From Parolsenella massiliensis (GTDB lineage Bacteria; Actinomycetota; Coriobacteriia; Coriobacteriales; Atopobiaceae), in assembly GCF_900143685.1 (NCBI RefSeq), contig NZ_LT671675.1:1853985-1917984 (forward strand): a DNA stretch of 64,000 nt, in the 5' to 3' direction. Shown in pieces: positions 1 to 8,250 of the stretch (the first letter of the stretch is position 1; each line of letters opens with the position of its first letter). The notes beneath the pieces are model-generated. The model was not told the DNA's origin and ran no database searches. It saw only the letters and a program-made list of their open reading frames with translations. Position numbers and translations under genes: made by a program.

Positions 1-1
1 G

Positions 2-97
2 GCGTCCATCACGGACTTCACGGCCATCATCACCGACTCAACCGACCCCGAGGTGCTGCGCGCCATCCAGGCGACGGGAACGCCCGTACTCTGCTAG
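2..97 (+). CDS. DeoR-family regulator, C-terminal fragment (gene enters from left)
   Basis: Only the last 31 codons and a TAG stop are inside the window. The readable tail ends in TDFTAIITDSTDPEVLRAIQ and then ATGTPVLC. This matches the usual end of the DeoR-type sensor domain, where a 'TDFD.IITD' strand precedes a final helix and a 'G..V' strand. The fold normally binds a phosphorylated sugar and controls a neighbouring sugar operon. A hairpin terminator follows at 126-165, so this is the end of its transcript. The call depends on a short segment. Confidence 0.6.
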   Translation, partial: ASITDFTAIITDSTDPEVLRAIQATGTPVLC

Positions 98-125
98 GAG
101 CGGCGAGGCCATGGCATACGAATAA

Positions 126-165
126 GGGAGGGCGACGCACTCAATGGTGTCGCCCTCCCCCTTTA
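126..165 (+). terminator. Rho-independent terminator after the DeoR fragment
   Basis: An 11-bp perfect stem (GGGAGGGCGAC at 126-136 with GTCGCCCTCCC at 149-159) is followed by CCTTTAT. It lies 29 nt after the stop of the left-edge regulator gene. Confidence 0.75.
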
Positions 166-190
166 TGCGCGGACTAGATGCCAACGTGCC

Positions 191-251
191 AACGGGACCC
201 GTCCCCAATGGCAGCGTGCCGGCGTGCCAAGGGAACCCGTCCCCAATGGCA
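191..251. repeat. Two copies of the ACCCGTCCCCAATGGCA intergenic repeat
   Basis: Near-identical 23-nt units occur at 191-213 and 229-251. They differ mainly by C/A after GGGA and share ACCCGTCCCCAATGGCA. The second copy ends two bases before the fsa stop codon. The same core recurs as a tandem 42-nt pair at 33895-33978, and a related palindrome with CCCCGTCCCCAA sits at 1914-1944. All copies lie outside genes. Confidence 0.7.
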
Positions 252-253
252 CG

Positions 254-922
254 CTACAGGCCGAGCTCGTTGCGGCCGTAGGCCTTCTCCCAGGAGGCGC
301 TGAACTCGTCAACGGCAATCTGAGTGCCGGGGTGGTCGATCATGGCGTGCAGGATCGCCGGCGGGAACGTGATGGCCTGGATGCCAGCCTTGATGAGCTC
401 GTGCACCTGGTTGGTGTTGTGCAGCGAGGCAGCCATGACCTTGGAGCCAAGGCCCTGGACGCGCAGCATCTCGATGAGGTCCTTGACCTGCTGGATGCCG
501 TCGCCGTAGTTGGACATGCGGTTCGTGTACGGGGCGATGTAGTCGGCGCCGTTGACGGCAGCAAGGAAGCCCTGCTCGGAGGAGTAGACGGAGGTGGACA
601 GGACGTTCAGGCCCTCGGCCTTGGCATCCTTGCAGGCCTTGAGGCCAGCCGGGGACACCGGGATCTTGGCGTAGGTGTTCTCGGGGCGCAGGGCGTTGAT
701 CTTGCGGGCCTCGGCCATGATGCCGTCGTAGTCGGTGGAGACGACCTGGACGAACAGCTTCTGGTCTGGACGCAGGTAGTCGATGATCTCCTTGAGGGCA
801 ACCTCGGGGGTCTTGCCGCTGCGCGTGATGATCGTGGGGTTGGTGGTGACGCCCGCGACGTTGAGCAGGGAGTCGAGCTCCTTAATCTCGTTGATGTCGG
901 CGGTATCGATGATGACTTCCAT
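254..922 (-). CDS. fsa: Fructose-6-phosphate aldolase / transaldolase-like (FSA-TalC family)
   Basis: A 222-residue class I aldolase of the small transaldolase subfamily. The barrel motifs GVTTNPT (residues 24-30), YAKIPV with the probable Schiff-base lysine at residue 86, and 'AASLHNTNQV' are visible. The family cleaves or forms fructose-6-phosphate, or a related sugar phosphate, from dihydroxyacetone or a short ketone plus glyceraldehyde-3-phosphate in the cytosol. The ATG at 922 was chosen over the longer frame because AAGGGA sits just upstream and the protein then starts MEVIIDT, the normal family start. It is divergent from a DeoR regulator, its likely controller. Whether the substrate is fructose-6-phosphate or another sugar phosphate cannot be read from sequence. 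Confidence 0.88.
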   Translation of the reverse strand: MEVIIDTADINEIKELDSLLNVAGVTTNPTIITRSGKTPEVALKEIIDYLRPDQKLFVQVVSTDYDGIMAEARKINALRPENTYAKIPVSPAGLKACKDAKAEGLNVLSTSVYSSEQGFLAAVNGADYIAPYTNRMSNYGDGIQQVKDLIEMLRVQGLGSKVMAASLHNTNQVHELIKAGIQAITFPPAILHAMIDHPGTQIAVDEFSASWEKAYGRNELGL

Positions 923-999
923 GACACATCCCTTCGATTGCGCCGCCCGGCGGACCGGTGCGGCAGTCGCACGCATGCAGCGCTTCCTTCTCGGCCCAT

Positions 1000-1028
1000 A
1001 AGATAGCGCGCGGATTATCGTTTTACAA
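1000..1028 (-). promoter_or_regulatory. Promoter of fsa
   Basis: Reading the minus strand, TTGTAA (1028-1023) and TATCTT (1005-1000) are separated by exactly 17 nt. This is a good sigma-70-type promoter about 78 nt upstream of the fsa start. Confidence 0.6.
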
Positions 1029-1062
1029 GTAGTTTTTCTTGTTTTATCGTATTTCGCGATAA
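1013..1062. promoter_or_regulatory. Putative DeoR operator cluster between fsa and the regulator
   Basis: An inverted repeat TTATCG-N7-CGATAA (1044-1062), another TTATCG copy (about 1015-1020) and the pair ACAAG/CTTGT lie in the AT-rich gap between the divergent genes. They overlap or border the fsa promoter. Repeated TTATCG half-sites are typical of a DeoR-family operator; regulator binding is inferred. Confidence 0.45.
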
Positions 1063-1086
1063 GTCTTGGCACAGTAGGGAGGTCTC

Positions 1087-1842
1087 ATGTACTCGAGCGA
1101 GAGACAGGACGAGATTGCCCGCATCATTGACCTCGAGGGCCGCGTCACCGTGACGAGCCTCGCGAGGAAGTTCGACGTCACGGACGACTGCATCCGCAAG
1201 GACCTGCGCCAGCTCGTCTCGCAGGGCAGGTGCCGCAAGGTGTATGGCGGGGCCGTTCGCATCGAGGGCGAGGTCAACCGTAACGTTGCCGAGCGCGTGG
1301 ACACGCTGCGCCCCCAAAAGCAGGCCATCGCGGCGAAGGCCATGGAGCTCATCAGCCCCAGGCAGACCATCTACCTGGACTTCTCGTCCATCAACATTCT
1401 GCTGGGAGAGATGATCGCCGCAAGCAAGATGTCCATCACGATCGTCTCGAACTCGGTTGACGTCATGCGTGCGGCATGCCGCGGCGGCGCGGCGCGGGCG
1501 TTTTGCCCGGGCGGCACGTACAGCATGGAGTACAACGGCTTCGTGGGACCGCTCGCGGCGCATGCGCTCGATGCGTACCGGTTCGACGCCGCGTTCATGG
1601 GCGCCGTGGGCGTCGACGCGCAGGACGGCGACGTGCTCACGCTCGACCTCGACGACGTCCCGGCCAAGCAGGCGGCCATTGCGCGCGCAAGCCAGTGCGT
1701 GCTGCTGTGCGGCACCGACAAGCTGGGGAGAACGGGCACGTACCGCTATGCCTCGCTCGACGACTTTGACATCGCCATCTGCGACACCGACCGCCCCGGC
1801 GCCGTCGCGGGGCTTCGCGCGGCGGGCATCGAGGTGCTGTAG
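1087..1842 (+). CDS. DeoR-family transcriptional regulator
   Basis: 251 residues with the standard DeoR layout. An N-terminal winged helix-turn-helix (about residues 3-58; SSERQDEIARII, then VTSLARKFDVTDDCIRKDL) is followed by a linker with YGGAV. The C-terminal ribose-5-phosphate-isomerase-like sensor domain (about 75-250) includes IYLDFSS and 'IVSNSVDVM'. Such proteins repress sugar genes until a sugar phosphate binds. It is divergent from fsa, with TTATCG inverted repeats in the gap, so local control of fsa is the simplest reading. The start is preceded by GTAGGGAGGTCTC. Confidence 0.85.
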   Translation: MYSSERQDEIARIIDLEGRVTVTSLARKFDVTDDCIRKDLRQLVSQGRCRKVYGGAVRIEGEVNRNVAERVDTLRPQKQAIAAKAMELISPRQTIYLDFSSINILLGEMIAASKMSITIVSNSVDVMRAACRGGAARAFCPGGTYSMEYNGFVGPLAAHALDAYRFDAAFMGAVGVDAQDGDVLTLDLDDVPAKQAAIARASQCVLLCGTDKLGRTGTYRYASLDDFDIAICDTDRPGAVAGLRAAGIEVL

Positions 1843-1882
1843 CGTTTTTGCGCGCTCCGGCGTGATCCAGCGTGCAAAAACG
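1843..1882. terminator. Imperfect hairpin between convergent genes
   Basis: CGTTTTTGC-GCG pairs with CGT-GCAAAAACG across a 16-18 nt loop directly after the DeoR stop. The A/T-rich arms give a U tract in both directions, so it could terminate both this gene and the facing transporter gene. Confidence 0.4.
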
Positions 1883-1913
1883 CATCATGGACGACCGAGG
1901 GGCGCTAGCGACG

Positions 1914-1944
1914 GTGACAGTTTGACCCCGTCCCCAAGTGTCAC
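1914..1944. repeat. Palindromic repeat, GTGACA...TGTCAC with CCCCGTCCCCAAG core
   Basis: GTGACA (1914-1919) and TGTCAC (1939-1944) flank a core containing ACCCCGTCCCCAAG. It resembles the dispersed CCCGTCCCCAATGG repeats at 191-251 and 33895-33978, but here the unit is itself a hairpin. It lies between two convergent gene ends. Confidence 0.55.
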
Positions 1945-1951
1945 CGGGGCG

Positions 1952-3232
1952 CTAGTAGCCCATGGCTTGGAGCACGAACATCACCACGGTGAGGATGGCC
2001 ACGACGACCACGATGAACCAGGTGAGGGCCGTCCACACGCGGCCGTTGGCGTAGGCGCCCATGACGTGGCGGTCATCGGCGATGCGAACCATGAACACGA
2101 GAAGCACGGGCAGCAGCACGCCATTGATGACCTGGGCGATCATCATGATGCCGAACAGGTCCACGTTGGGAAGCAACACCACGACGGCAGACAGCAGCGT
2201 GATGGCCGTGACCATGCCGCGGTACGCCGGCGCCTCGCCCCAGCTCTTGTCCTGGCCGCGCTCCCAGCCAAACGCCTCGCACACGGCACTCGACGTGATG
2301 CCCGGCAGCACGCACGCAGCCAGGAAGCTCGCGCCCACGAGGCCGGCGCCGAACAGCACCTCGGCGTACTGGCCGGCCAGCGGCGCCAGGGCGCGCGCGG
2401 CGTCCTCGGCCGAGTTCACGGCGATGCCGGCGGGGTTGAGCACGCTGCCGGTGCACACCACGATGAAGAAGGCGATGAGCTGGGCCACGATGGCGCCGCT
2501 CACGGTGTCGATGCGCTGGTAGGGAAGGTCGTCTGCATCGCAGTTCTTCTCGACCACGTTGCCCTGACCCATGAAGATCATGTACGGCGAGATCGTGGTG
2601 CCGATGTTTGCCACAAGCAGGCTCACGTAGGCGGGCGTCACGTTTACCTGGGGCATGAACGTGGAGCGGGCCACCTCTCCCCAGTCGGGCCCCACCATGA
2701 AGCTCGCGGCGACGTAGGTCACGAACACGCAGCCAATGGCGAGCAGGATCTTCTCGATGCGCTTGTACGAGCCGCTCATGCCCAGAAGCCACACGGCGAT
2801 GGCGGCGATGGGCACGCTCACGATCGTGGGCACGCCAAACAGCTGCATGCCCGAGGCGATACCCGCGAACTCGGAGAGCGTCACGGCCGTGTTCGAGACG
2901 ATGAGCGCGAGCATGGCGAAGGCCGAGAGGCGCACGCCGTACTGCTCGCGGATGAGCGCCGCGAAACCCTTGCCCGTGACGCAGCCCATGCGGGCAGCCG
3001 TCTCCTGCACCACGATGAGCAGAAAGCACATCACCGGGATGGACCACAGCTGCTTGTAGCCAAAGACGGCGCCGGCGTTCGAGAACGTCGCGACGCCGCC
3101 GGCGTCCATGCCGGCCAGGGCCGTGAGAAGCCCGGGGCCCATGGCGCCCAGCACGGCGGCCGCACGCAGCGGCTCGTGATGGCGAGCGGGCGCCGCGAAG
3201 GTTCTTCCAGACCTTGAGCTCCTCACGGGCAC
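1952..3232 (-). CDS. NRAMP-family transporter, NRMT-like (candidate Mg2+ transporter)
   Basis: A 426-residue membrane protein with about eleven hydrophobic segments and an SLC11/NRAMP backbone. TM1 reads GMDAGG (Asp43, Gly46) instead of the DPGN of manganese/iron NRAMPs. TM6 reads IGTTISPYM, so the usual metal-coordinating Met position is Ser215 and the following His is Tyr. Established knowledge: the NRAMP-related magnesium transporters (NRMT), characterised from the coriobacterium Eggerthella lenta, keep the Asp but lose the Asn and Met ligands. Magnesium rather than Mn2+ transport is therefore inferred. The gene starts (GTG) 3 nt after the PRC/MgtE-N/CBS gene, so the two are translationally coupled. 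A second in-frame GTG lies six bases downstream. Confidence 0.82.
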   Translation of the reverse strand: MPVRSSRSGRTFAAPARHHEPLRAAAVLGAMGPGLLTALAGMDAGGVATFSNAGAVFGYKQLWSIPVMCFLLIVVQETAARMGCVTGKGFAALIREQYGVRLSAFAMLALIVSNTAVTLSEFAGIASGMQLFGVPTIVSVPIAAIAVWLLGMSGSYKRIEKILLAIGCVFVTYVAASFMVGPDWGEVARSTFMPQVNVTPAYVSLLVANIGTTISPYMIFMGQGNVVEKNCDADDLPYQRIDTVSGAIVAQLIAFFIVVCTGSVLNPAGIAVNSAEDAARALAPLAGQYAEVLFGAGLVGASFLAACVLPGITSSAVCEAFGWERGQDKSWGEAPAYRGMVTAITLLSAVVVLLPNVDLFGIMMIAQVINGVLLPVLLVFMVRIADDRHVMGAYANGRVWTALTWFIVVVVAILTVVMFVLQAMGY

Positions 3233-3235
3233 CGC

Positions 3236-5077
3236 CTACCCAAGCACCGGGCTGGCAAGGGCGAGTGCCACGCCAACGAAGACCACGGCGGCCAGGACGA
3301 GCGCCACGGTCTGCAGCGCAAGGCCGCTCGTGTCGTTGCCCTGCTCGTCACGGCGACGGAGCAGCACGAGGTAGACGGGGGCGAGGACAAACGTGACCAC
3401 GACGGCAACCGCGCTGGCCTCAAAGCCGCGGAGCAGCTGGAACACCACGGCGCCCAACCCTTCCGTGGCACCGTTCACCACGCCGTTCGCGGCGGCGCAG
3501 ACGAGCATGACGATGGCGGCCCATAGCACGCCCATGCCGACGCTCTTCACGGCAAAGCCGGCGACGGAGGGGGCATCCTCGTCGTCCTCGTCGTACTCGA
3601 GGAAGAAGTTCGTGACGAAGCGGACCATCTCCACGGCCGCAACGAGGGCAACCGGCGCGGCGAAGGCCACGGCCACGCCCGTGTCGGGGCCGAGGGCCAC
3701 AGCGAGCACCACGGCCGCGACCATCCAGAAGAAGAACCACATTTCGTTCCGCAGGAAGCGCATGAGGTCGCCGGAGTTCGTCTCGGAGTCCGAGGAGTTG
3801 GCGGTGCCACCCGCGATGCGCAGGTCCTCCTCGTGCTCCTCCTCCATGACGTCGAGGGCGTCGTCGACCGTGACGATGCCGAGCACCTTGCCGTTCTTCT
3901 CGTCCACGACGGGCATGGCGAGCAGGTTGTACTTGGCGATGTCCTGGGCGACGTCCTCCTGGTCGTCGTCGGGCTTGGCCGTGAGGATGTCGTCCTCGTT
4001 GGCGAGCTTGGAGAGCGGCTCATCCGCATCGGAGATGAACAGGCGACGCACGGGCACGACGCCGCAGAGGCGCTCGTCGGCATCCGTGAGGTAGATGTAG
4101 TTGACGGGCTCGAAGTCGTCGGGCAGCCCGCGCATGCGGTCTGCCACCTCAGCGACGGTCGTCTCGCGCGGGACGGAGACGAACTCCGAGGTCATGATGC
4201 GTCCGGCCGTGTCGTCCTTGTAGCCGAGCAGCTGGCGGATGGCGCGCTGCTCGTTGATGCCCATGAGGCGCAGGAGCTTCTCGGCACGCTCGTAGTCCAG
4301 CTCGCCCACGAGCTCGGCGGCGTCGTCGGGGTCCATCTCGGACAGCATGCGCGAGGCGTCGGCGTCGGCCATGTCGCCCATGATCTTGGCGGCCATCTCG
4401 TCGTCGTCGAGCTCGGCCATGGCCTCGGCGGCCTGGGCGTCATCGAGCTGGGCGAACACCTGGCCGCGCAGGCGCGGGTCGAGCTGCTCGATGATGTCGG
4501 CGACGTCTGCCGGGTGCAGGTCGTCGAGCGTCTGGTGCGAGACGGACAGCTTGACGTTCGACAGGTCGCGGTCGATGAGGTCCATGTAGTTCCACGCGAT
4601 GATCTTCTCGGGAATCTCGTGGCCCATGGCGCGGGCGGCACGCATGACGAGGCGCTCGAAGGCCGGCGACAGCGCGCGCAGAATGCCACGGACGCCCACC
4701 TCGGCGCCGAGCAGGCGCAGCTGGCTGGAGCTCGTGTCGGAGAGCTTGAGGTCGTTCACGCGCACGACGCGCATGCCGCGCGTGTCCACGATCTGCTTGT
4801 TGAGCAGGTCTCGCGCGATGAGGACCTCGTCGGGCTGCAGGTAGGAGAAGCGGATGTCGGTCGCGGGGACGGCGAGGCGAACCTCGTTCTCGTCGAACGT
4901 CTCGACATACTTGCGCCAGGAGATCATGAACGGCGTCTTGCCGGGACCCTGGAAGGCAAGCGACGTGACGCGCGGAAAGACCTCGCGCGTGGCGATGCCG
5001 AGGTCGTTGACGACGCCGATCCTCTCGCCGTTGGCGTCGAGGACGGGGTTGCCCAGCAACTGGGACAGATAGATCAT
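3236..5077 (-). CDS. PRC-barrel / MgtE-N / CBS domain membrane protein
   Basis: 613 residues. The N-terminal part (about 1-150) looks like PRC-barrel modules (SQLLGNPVLDANGERIGVVND, then a second copy). An MgtE N-terminal superhelix-like segment follows (about 185-290; repeated 'L.P.D.A.....L' as in HPADVADIIEQLD and MDPDDAAELV). Next comes a CBS pair (about 295-425; GRIMTSEFVSVP, AMPVVDEKNGKVLGIV), then an acidic linker and roughly five hydrophobic segments (450-613). MgtE_N and CBS form the magnesium-sensing cytosolic part of MgtE channels, but the membrane part here does not look like the canonical MgtE pore. It heads a two-gene unit with the NRMT-like transporter, suggesting a sensing or gating partner. 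Confidence 0.75.
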   Translation of the reverse strand: MIYLSQLLGNPVLDANGERIGVVNDLGIATREVFPRVTSLAFQGPGKTPFMISWRKYVETFDENEVRLAVPATDIRFSYLQPDEVLIARDLLNKQIVDTRGMRVVRVNDLKLSDTSSSQLRLLGAEVGVRGILRALSPAFERLVMRAARAMGHEIPEKIIAWNYMDLIDRDLSNVKLSVSHQTLDDLHPADVADIIEQLDPRLRGQVFAQLDDAQAAEAMAELDDDEMAAKIMGDMADADASRMLSEMDPDDAAELVGELDYERAEKLLRLMGINEQRAIRQLLGYKDDTAGRIMTSEFVSVPRETTVAEVADRMRGLPDDFEPVNYIYLTDADERLCGVVPVRRLFISDADEPLSKLANEDDILTAKPDDDQEDVAQDIAKYNLLAMPVVDEKNGKVLGIVTVDDALDVMEEEHEEDLRIAGGTANSSDSETNSGDLMRFLRNEMWFFFWMVAAVVLAVALGPDTGVAVAFAAPVALVAAVEMVRFVTNFFLEYDEDDEDAPSVAGFAVKSVGMGVLWAAIVMLVCAAANGVVNGATEGLGAVVFQLLRGFEASAVAVVVTFVLAPVYLVLLRRRDEQGNDTSGLALQTVALVLAAVVFVGVALALASPVLG

Positions 5078-5382
5078 ACGTGCTCCTTCGTGCTTGCGTC
5101 GGCCGGGGCCAGCGGCACTTTAGCTGCGCGTGCGCACGACGGCCACTCATGCCGTCAGGCGCTCACGCAGCCCGGACACCCCATGCGGCGCATCCGGGAG
5201 ACACGTCACACGGGGTCATCGACTCACAGGTCGGGGTTTCATCAATGACCCTTCTCTTTGGCAACAGGAGGTGCGGGTGTGACCGCACGGCTGCCAGCGC
5301 GGCGGCGCGCAGGCGAGGTGTCCACGCGCGGCACATTGTACACGCGTTTTGGGGGCGCCTTGCGCCCGAGGCGGCCAAAGCT
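5078..5382 (-). other. Structured leader region upstream of the MgtE-N/CBS gene
   Basis: No convincing gene lies in this gap. On the transcribed strand it can form at least three hairpins: GGGTCAT/ATGACCC arms at 5251-5245 and 5219-5213; CCCGGA/TCCGGG at 5198-5193 and 5176-5171; and GACGGC/GCCGTC at 5156-5151 and 5143-5138. A long structured 5' region ahead of a probable Mg2+-related operon could be a metal-sensing leader. I could not match it to the M-box consensus by eye. Confidence 0.35.
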
Positions 5383-5425
5383 TGCAAAAAGCTGACGGGG
5401 CGGCACGCCTGCGCACCGCCCCGTC
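5383..5425 (-). terminator. Terminator of the polysaccharide deacetylase gene
   Basis: On the minus strand GACGGGGCGG pairs with CCGCCCCGTC (5425-5416 and 5403-5394), followed by AGCTTTTTGC. It lies just past the deacetylase stop. Confidence 0.75.
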
Positions 5426-5431
5426 GCATCG

Positions 5432-7202
5432 CTAGTTGTCCGAGCCAGACCCGCTCGAGGAATCCGAGCCGCTCTGGTCGCTCGAGCTGTCATCGCCCTT
5501 GATCTTCGTGGGCCACACGCAGCCGTCCGGCATCGTGGCGTCGCCGTTTGCGATGTCGGCGGGAATGGAGCTGTCGGACTTCATGAGCTCGCTCACGGTC
5601 ACGAACTCGTAGCCCTCGTTCTGCAGCTTCTCGATGATCTGGGGCAGGGCCTCGACGTCCTGGTCCCTGTTGCCGCCGCCGTCGTGCATGAGGATGATGC
5701 TGCCGCTCGTGACGTTCTTCGTGGAGTTCTCGACGATGGCGTCGACTCCCGGGCGCTTCCAGTCAAGCGAGTCCTGGTTCCACAGCACGCTCACGCTCGC
5801 AAGCCCGCCGGACTTGAGCCAGGCCTTCTCGGTGAAGTCGCCGTAGGGTGGGCGGAAGCCGGTCGTCTTGACCCCCGTCGTGGACTCAATCGTGGAGAAC
5901 GTGGACGAGAACTCCTTCTGCAGGGCCTCGCTGTCGAGCAGCGAGAGCTGCTGGTGCTGGTAGGTGTGGCTCATGACCTCGCTGCCACGGTCGCAGATCT
6001 TCTTGGCGAGGTCGGGGTACTCCTCGATGTTCTGGCCAAGGTTGAAGAACGTGGCGTGGATACCGTACTTGTCGAGAATGTCCAGGTAGGCGTCCGTGTA
6101 CTTCTCGGCGGGTCCGTCGTCGAACGTGAGGGCCACGAGCTTTCTGCTGTCGTCGTCGGGCGAGATCTGGTGGACGGAGACCACGGCGTTCTGCGTCTCC
6201 TCGATGGTGTCGCCGCGGGCCGTCTCGCCGGACTGCTTGCCCGTGCGCATCTCGTAGCTGCCGGGCTTGGGCCACTGGGAGACGTAGCTGAGGTTGCCCC
6301 AGGCGTCGCCGCCCATCTCGAGCTGCGGGTCCTCGGTCATGACCTGGACGTCGTAGTCCTCCATGCGGTCGCCGCCGTCGGAGATATCGAGCTCGTCGCC
6401 GGGAGAGACGCGGTAGTTCTTGGCGTCGTCCTCGGAGAGCTCGTTGCCGCCGAGCTTTGCGGTGTAGGCGTAGCCCGCGCCCTCCTCGAGGCGCTTGCCC
6501 GAGACGGACACGAGGTTGCCGGCCTTGGGCGAGAGCTCGGCCGTTTGGATGACCTGCTCGCAGGTGCTGCCCACGCGAATGCTCGTGGCCGTGCCGTTCA
6601 GCGTGATCTCCACCTTGCGGTTGGACCACAGGAGCACGCCGATGATGGCGACGATCGCCACGGCGACGATGCCCACGATGACGTTGCGTGCGCCCGAGGG
6701 TGCCGAGCGTCGGCGATTGAGGCCCGAGGAGCGCGAGCCGCCCGTGATGCCGGAGGCCAGCACCGCCATGCCGCCGGCGAGGCGAGTGCCCGCCGAGTTG
6801 CGGGGGTGCGCGCCATTGCGGCCACGGGGCTGAGCGCCATAGCGGGACCTGCCGCCATAGCGCGGGCGCGAGGAGGACGGGCGGCCCGAGGCGTTGGCGC
6901 GAGGCCGCGCGCTTTGCGGACGCGCCTGCGAGCGGGGGCTCGGCGAGGAGGCATAGGCGCGACCGTCCGTGCGCGGACGAGAAGACGCGTGAGCGTCGCG
7001 AGCAGACGGCCTGGGCGTGCCGGCCTGGCGCGGGCGGGCGTCTGTCTCTATTCCAATCTGGCGGCGGCGGCGAAATGGGGGGGGTGCCGCGACTCTGCTG
7101 GTAGGATGCGCCGTCTGGGCGACGGGTGCCATCGCGGCGTGGGTAGTCGCGATTGTCTCGGCGACCGCGCGGGTCACCGTAGGAATTCTGGTTGTAGGGC
7201 AT
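5432..7202 (-). CDS. Membrane-anchored polysaccharide deacetylase, frame broken at a C8 tract
   Basis: The C-terminal catalytic half is a clear NodB-type carbohydrate esterase 4 domain: ALTFDDGPAEK, SHTYQHQ (metal-binding histidines), FRPPYGDF, a DSLDW segment and IILMHDGG. A single TM segment (VIVGIVAVAIVAIIGVLLW) and a basic, Arg/Ser/Pro-rich cytoplasmic N-terminus precede it. It probably removes acetyl groups from cell-wall polymers. The natural start is the ATG at 7202 (MPYNQNSYGD..., with an AGAGGA site), but that frame ends up out of register with the catalytic frame. The switch coincides with eight consecutive C residues (coding strand) at 7077-7084; with seven C the gene would read 589 residues in one frame. 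Phase variation, true mutation or a sequencing error are all possible. Confidence 0.8.
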
Positions 7203-7274
7203 GTTCGTCCGATCCTCTTGCCAGGAGGCCGAGGCCCGCCCGTGGCTCGCTTGGCTGCCCCGCGCGGAATCTCG

Positions 7275-8177
7275 CTACTTGCTGGCTTCCTTGAACTCAC
7301 GCAGGAAGCCGGAGAACATGCCCTTCGTCTTGCCGAGCTGCTCGCCAACCGCGTGCGCGACCTTCGCTCCATTATCTGCGGACGTCAAGGAGGATGCCAC
7401 CCCGTTTCCGGCGGTCGCAGGTCCCTCGGCAGTAGTGCCCGCGGCCTCGTCGTAGCTCTCCTTGGCCTCCTGCACCTTGCGCTTGGCCTTGCCGATCATC
7501 TTCCCAAGGCCGTGGGAGCCCTTGTCGACGGCCTTGGCCGCGGCGTCGTCGAACTTGGCGGTCGCCTTCTTGGCCTCGTCCTTCGCATGGGCGTAGCCCT
7601 CGCCCGCCTTGGCGGCAAGGCCTCCGGAAAGCTCGAGGTCAGCTGCGGCGTCTCGCACGATCATGCGGCCCTTGTCGTAGCGAACGACCCACGCGGCGGG
7701 AATCTCGAAGTAGCCCACGAGGCCGCCGGCGGTGTTGCCCTCGTTGGCGCAGAAGCAGTCGACGTCACCGGTGGCCACGTCAAAGCTCGCGTCCATGACG
7801 TAGCCAAGGAACTTGCCAGACTCGCAGATGACGTCGGCACCCTCCCAGATGATGCAGGTGTCGAGGTCGAGGCCCAGGCGCTTGCACGCCTCCTCGTCAA
7901 ACGACTCCTTGGTGCCCGCGCACAGAAGACCGCCCTCGTGAAACTCGATGCAGTCGAGCGGGACGAAGCGGTCGTCCCGCTTCACCATGCCCGCGACGTC
8001 CGGCCGGCGCACCATGATGCCCACGACGCGGCGGCTGTCAGGCGAGAAGACGAGGTTGTGGACCTTTCCGTAGCGCTTGGGCTCCGGCTGCTCCCCCGCC
8101 TTGGCCTGCTTGCGCGAGACCTTTCCCGGCACGAAGACCCTCGTGCGGATGAGCTGACCCATCATCTGCTTTGCCAT
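7275..8177 (-). CDS. PRC-barrel domain protein
   Basis: 300 residues. The first half contains two PRC-barrel-like units (about 5-75, GKVHNLVFSPDSRRVVGIMV; about 80-175, ESGKFLGYVMDASFDVATGDV). The second half is a charged helical tail rich in Ala, Lys and Asp (AKDEAKKATAKFDDAAAKAVDK) ending in FLREFKEASK. No membrane segment or catalytic motif is visible. PRC barrels are small beta-barrels found in photosystem assembly, RimM and many actinobacterial envelope or stress proteins. It sits between a YtxH-type gene and the deacetylase and shares its domain type with the MgtE-N/CBS protein four kilobases away. Function unknown. Confidence 0.7.
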   Translation of the reverse strand: MAKQMMGQLIRTRVFVPGKVSRKQAKAGEQPEPKRYGKVHNLVFSPDSRRVVGIMVRRPDVAGMVKRDDRFVPLDCIEFHEGGLLCAGTKESFDEEACKRLGLDLDTCIIWEGADVICESGKFLGYVMDASFDVATGDVDCFCANEGNTAGGLVGYFEIPAAWVVRYDKGRMIVRDAAADLELSGGLAAKAGEGYAHAKDEAKKATAKFDDAAAKAVDKGSHGLGKMIGKAKRKVQEAKESYDEAAGTTAEGPATAGNGVASSLTSADNGAKVAHAVGEQLGKTKGMFSGFLREFKEASK

Positions 8178-8191
8178 TGCGCACCCATCTC

Positions 8192-8229
8192 AAAAAGACG
8201 GGGCGCCGACGGTCTCCCGCGGCGCCCCG
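8192..8229 (-). terminator. Terminator after the YtxH-like gene
   Basis: CGGGGCGCC/GGCGCCCCG arms (8229-8221 and 8207-8199) are followed on the minus strand by GTCTTTTTG. It separates the YtxH-like gene from the PRC-barrel gene. Confidence 0.75.
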
Positions 8230-8250
8230 CATCCAATCGATTGCGAGACC

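Noticed and set aside
5078-5382. M-box magnesium riboswitch upstream of the MgtE-N/CBS gene.
   Set aside because: Hairpins are present but I could not align them to the M-box conserved loops; recorded only as a structured leader.
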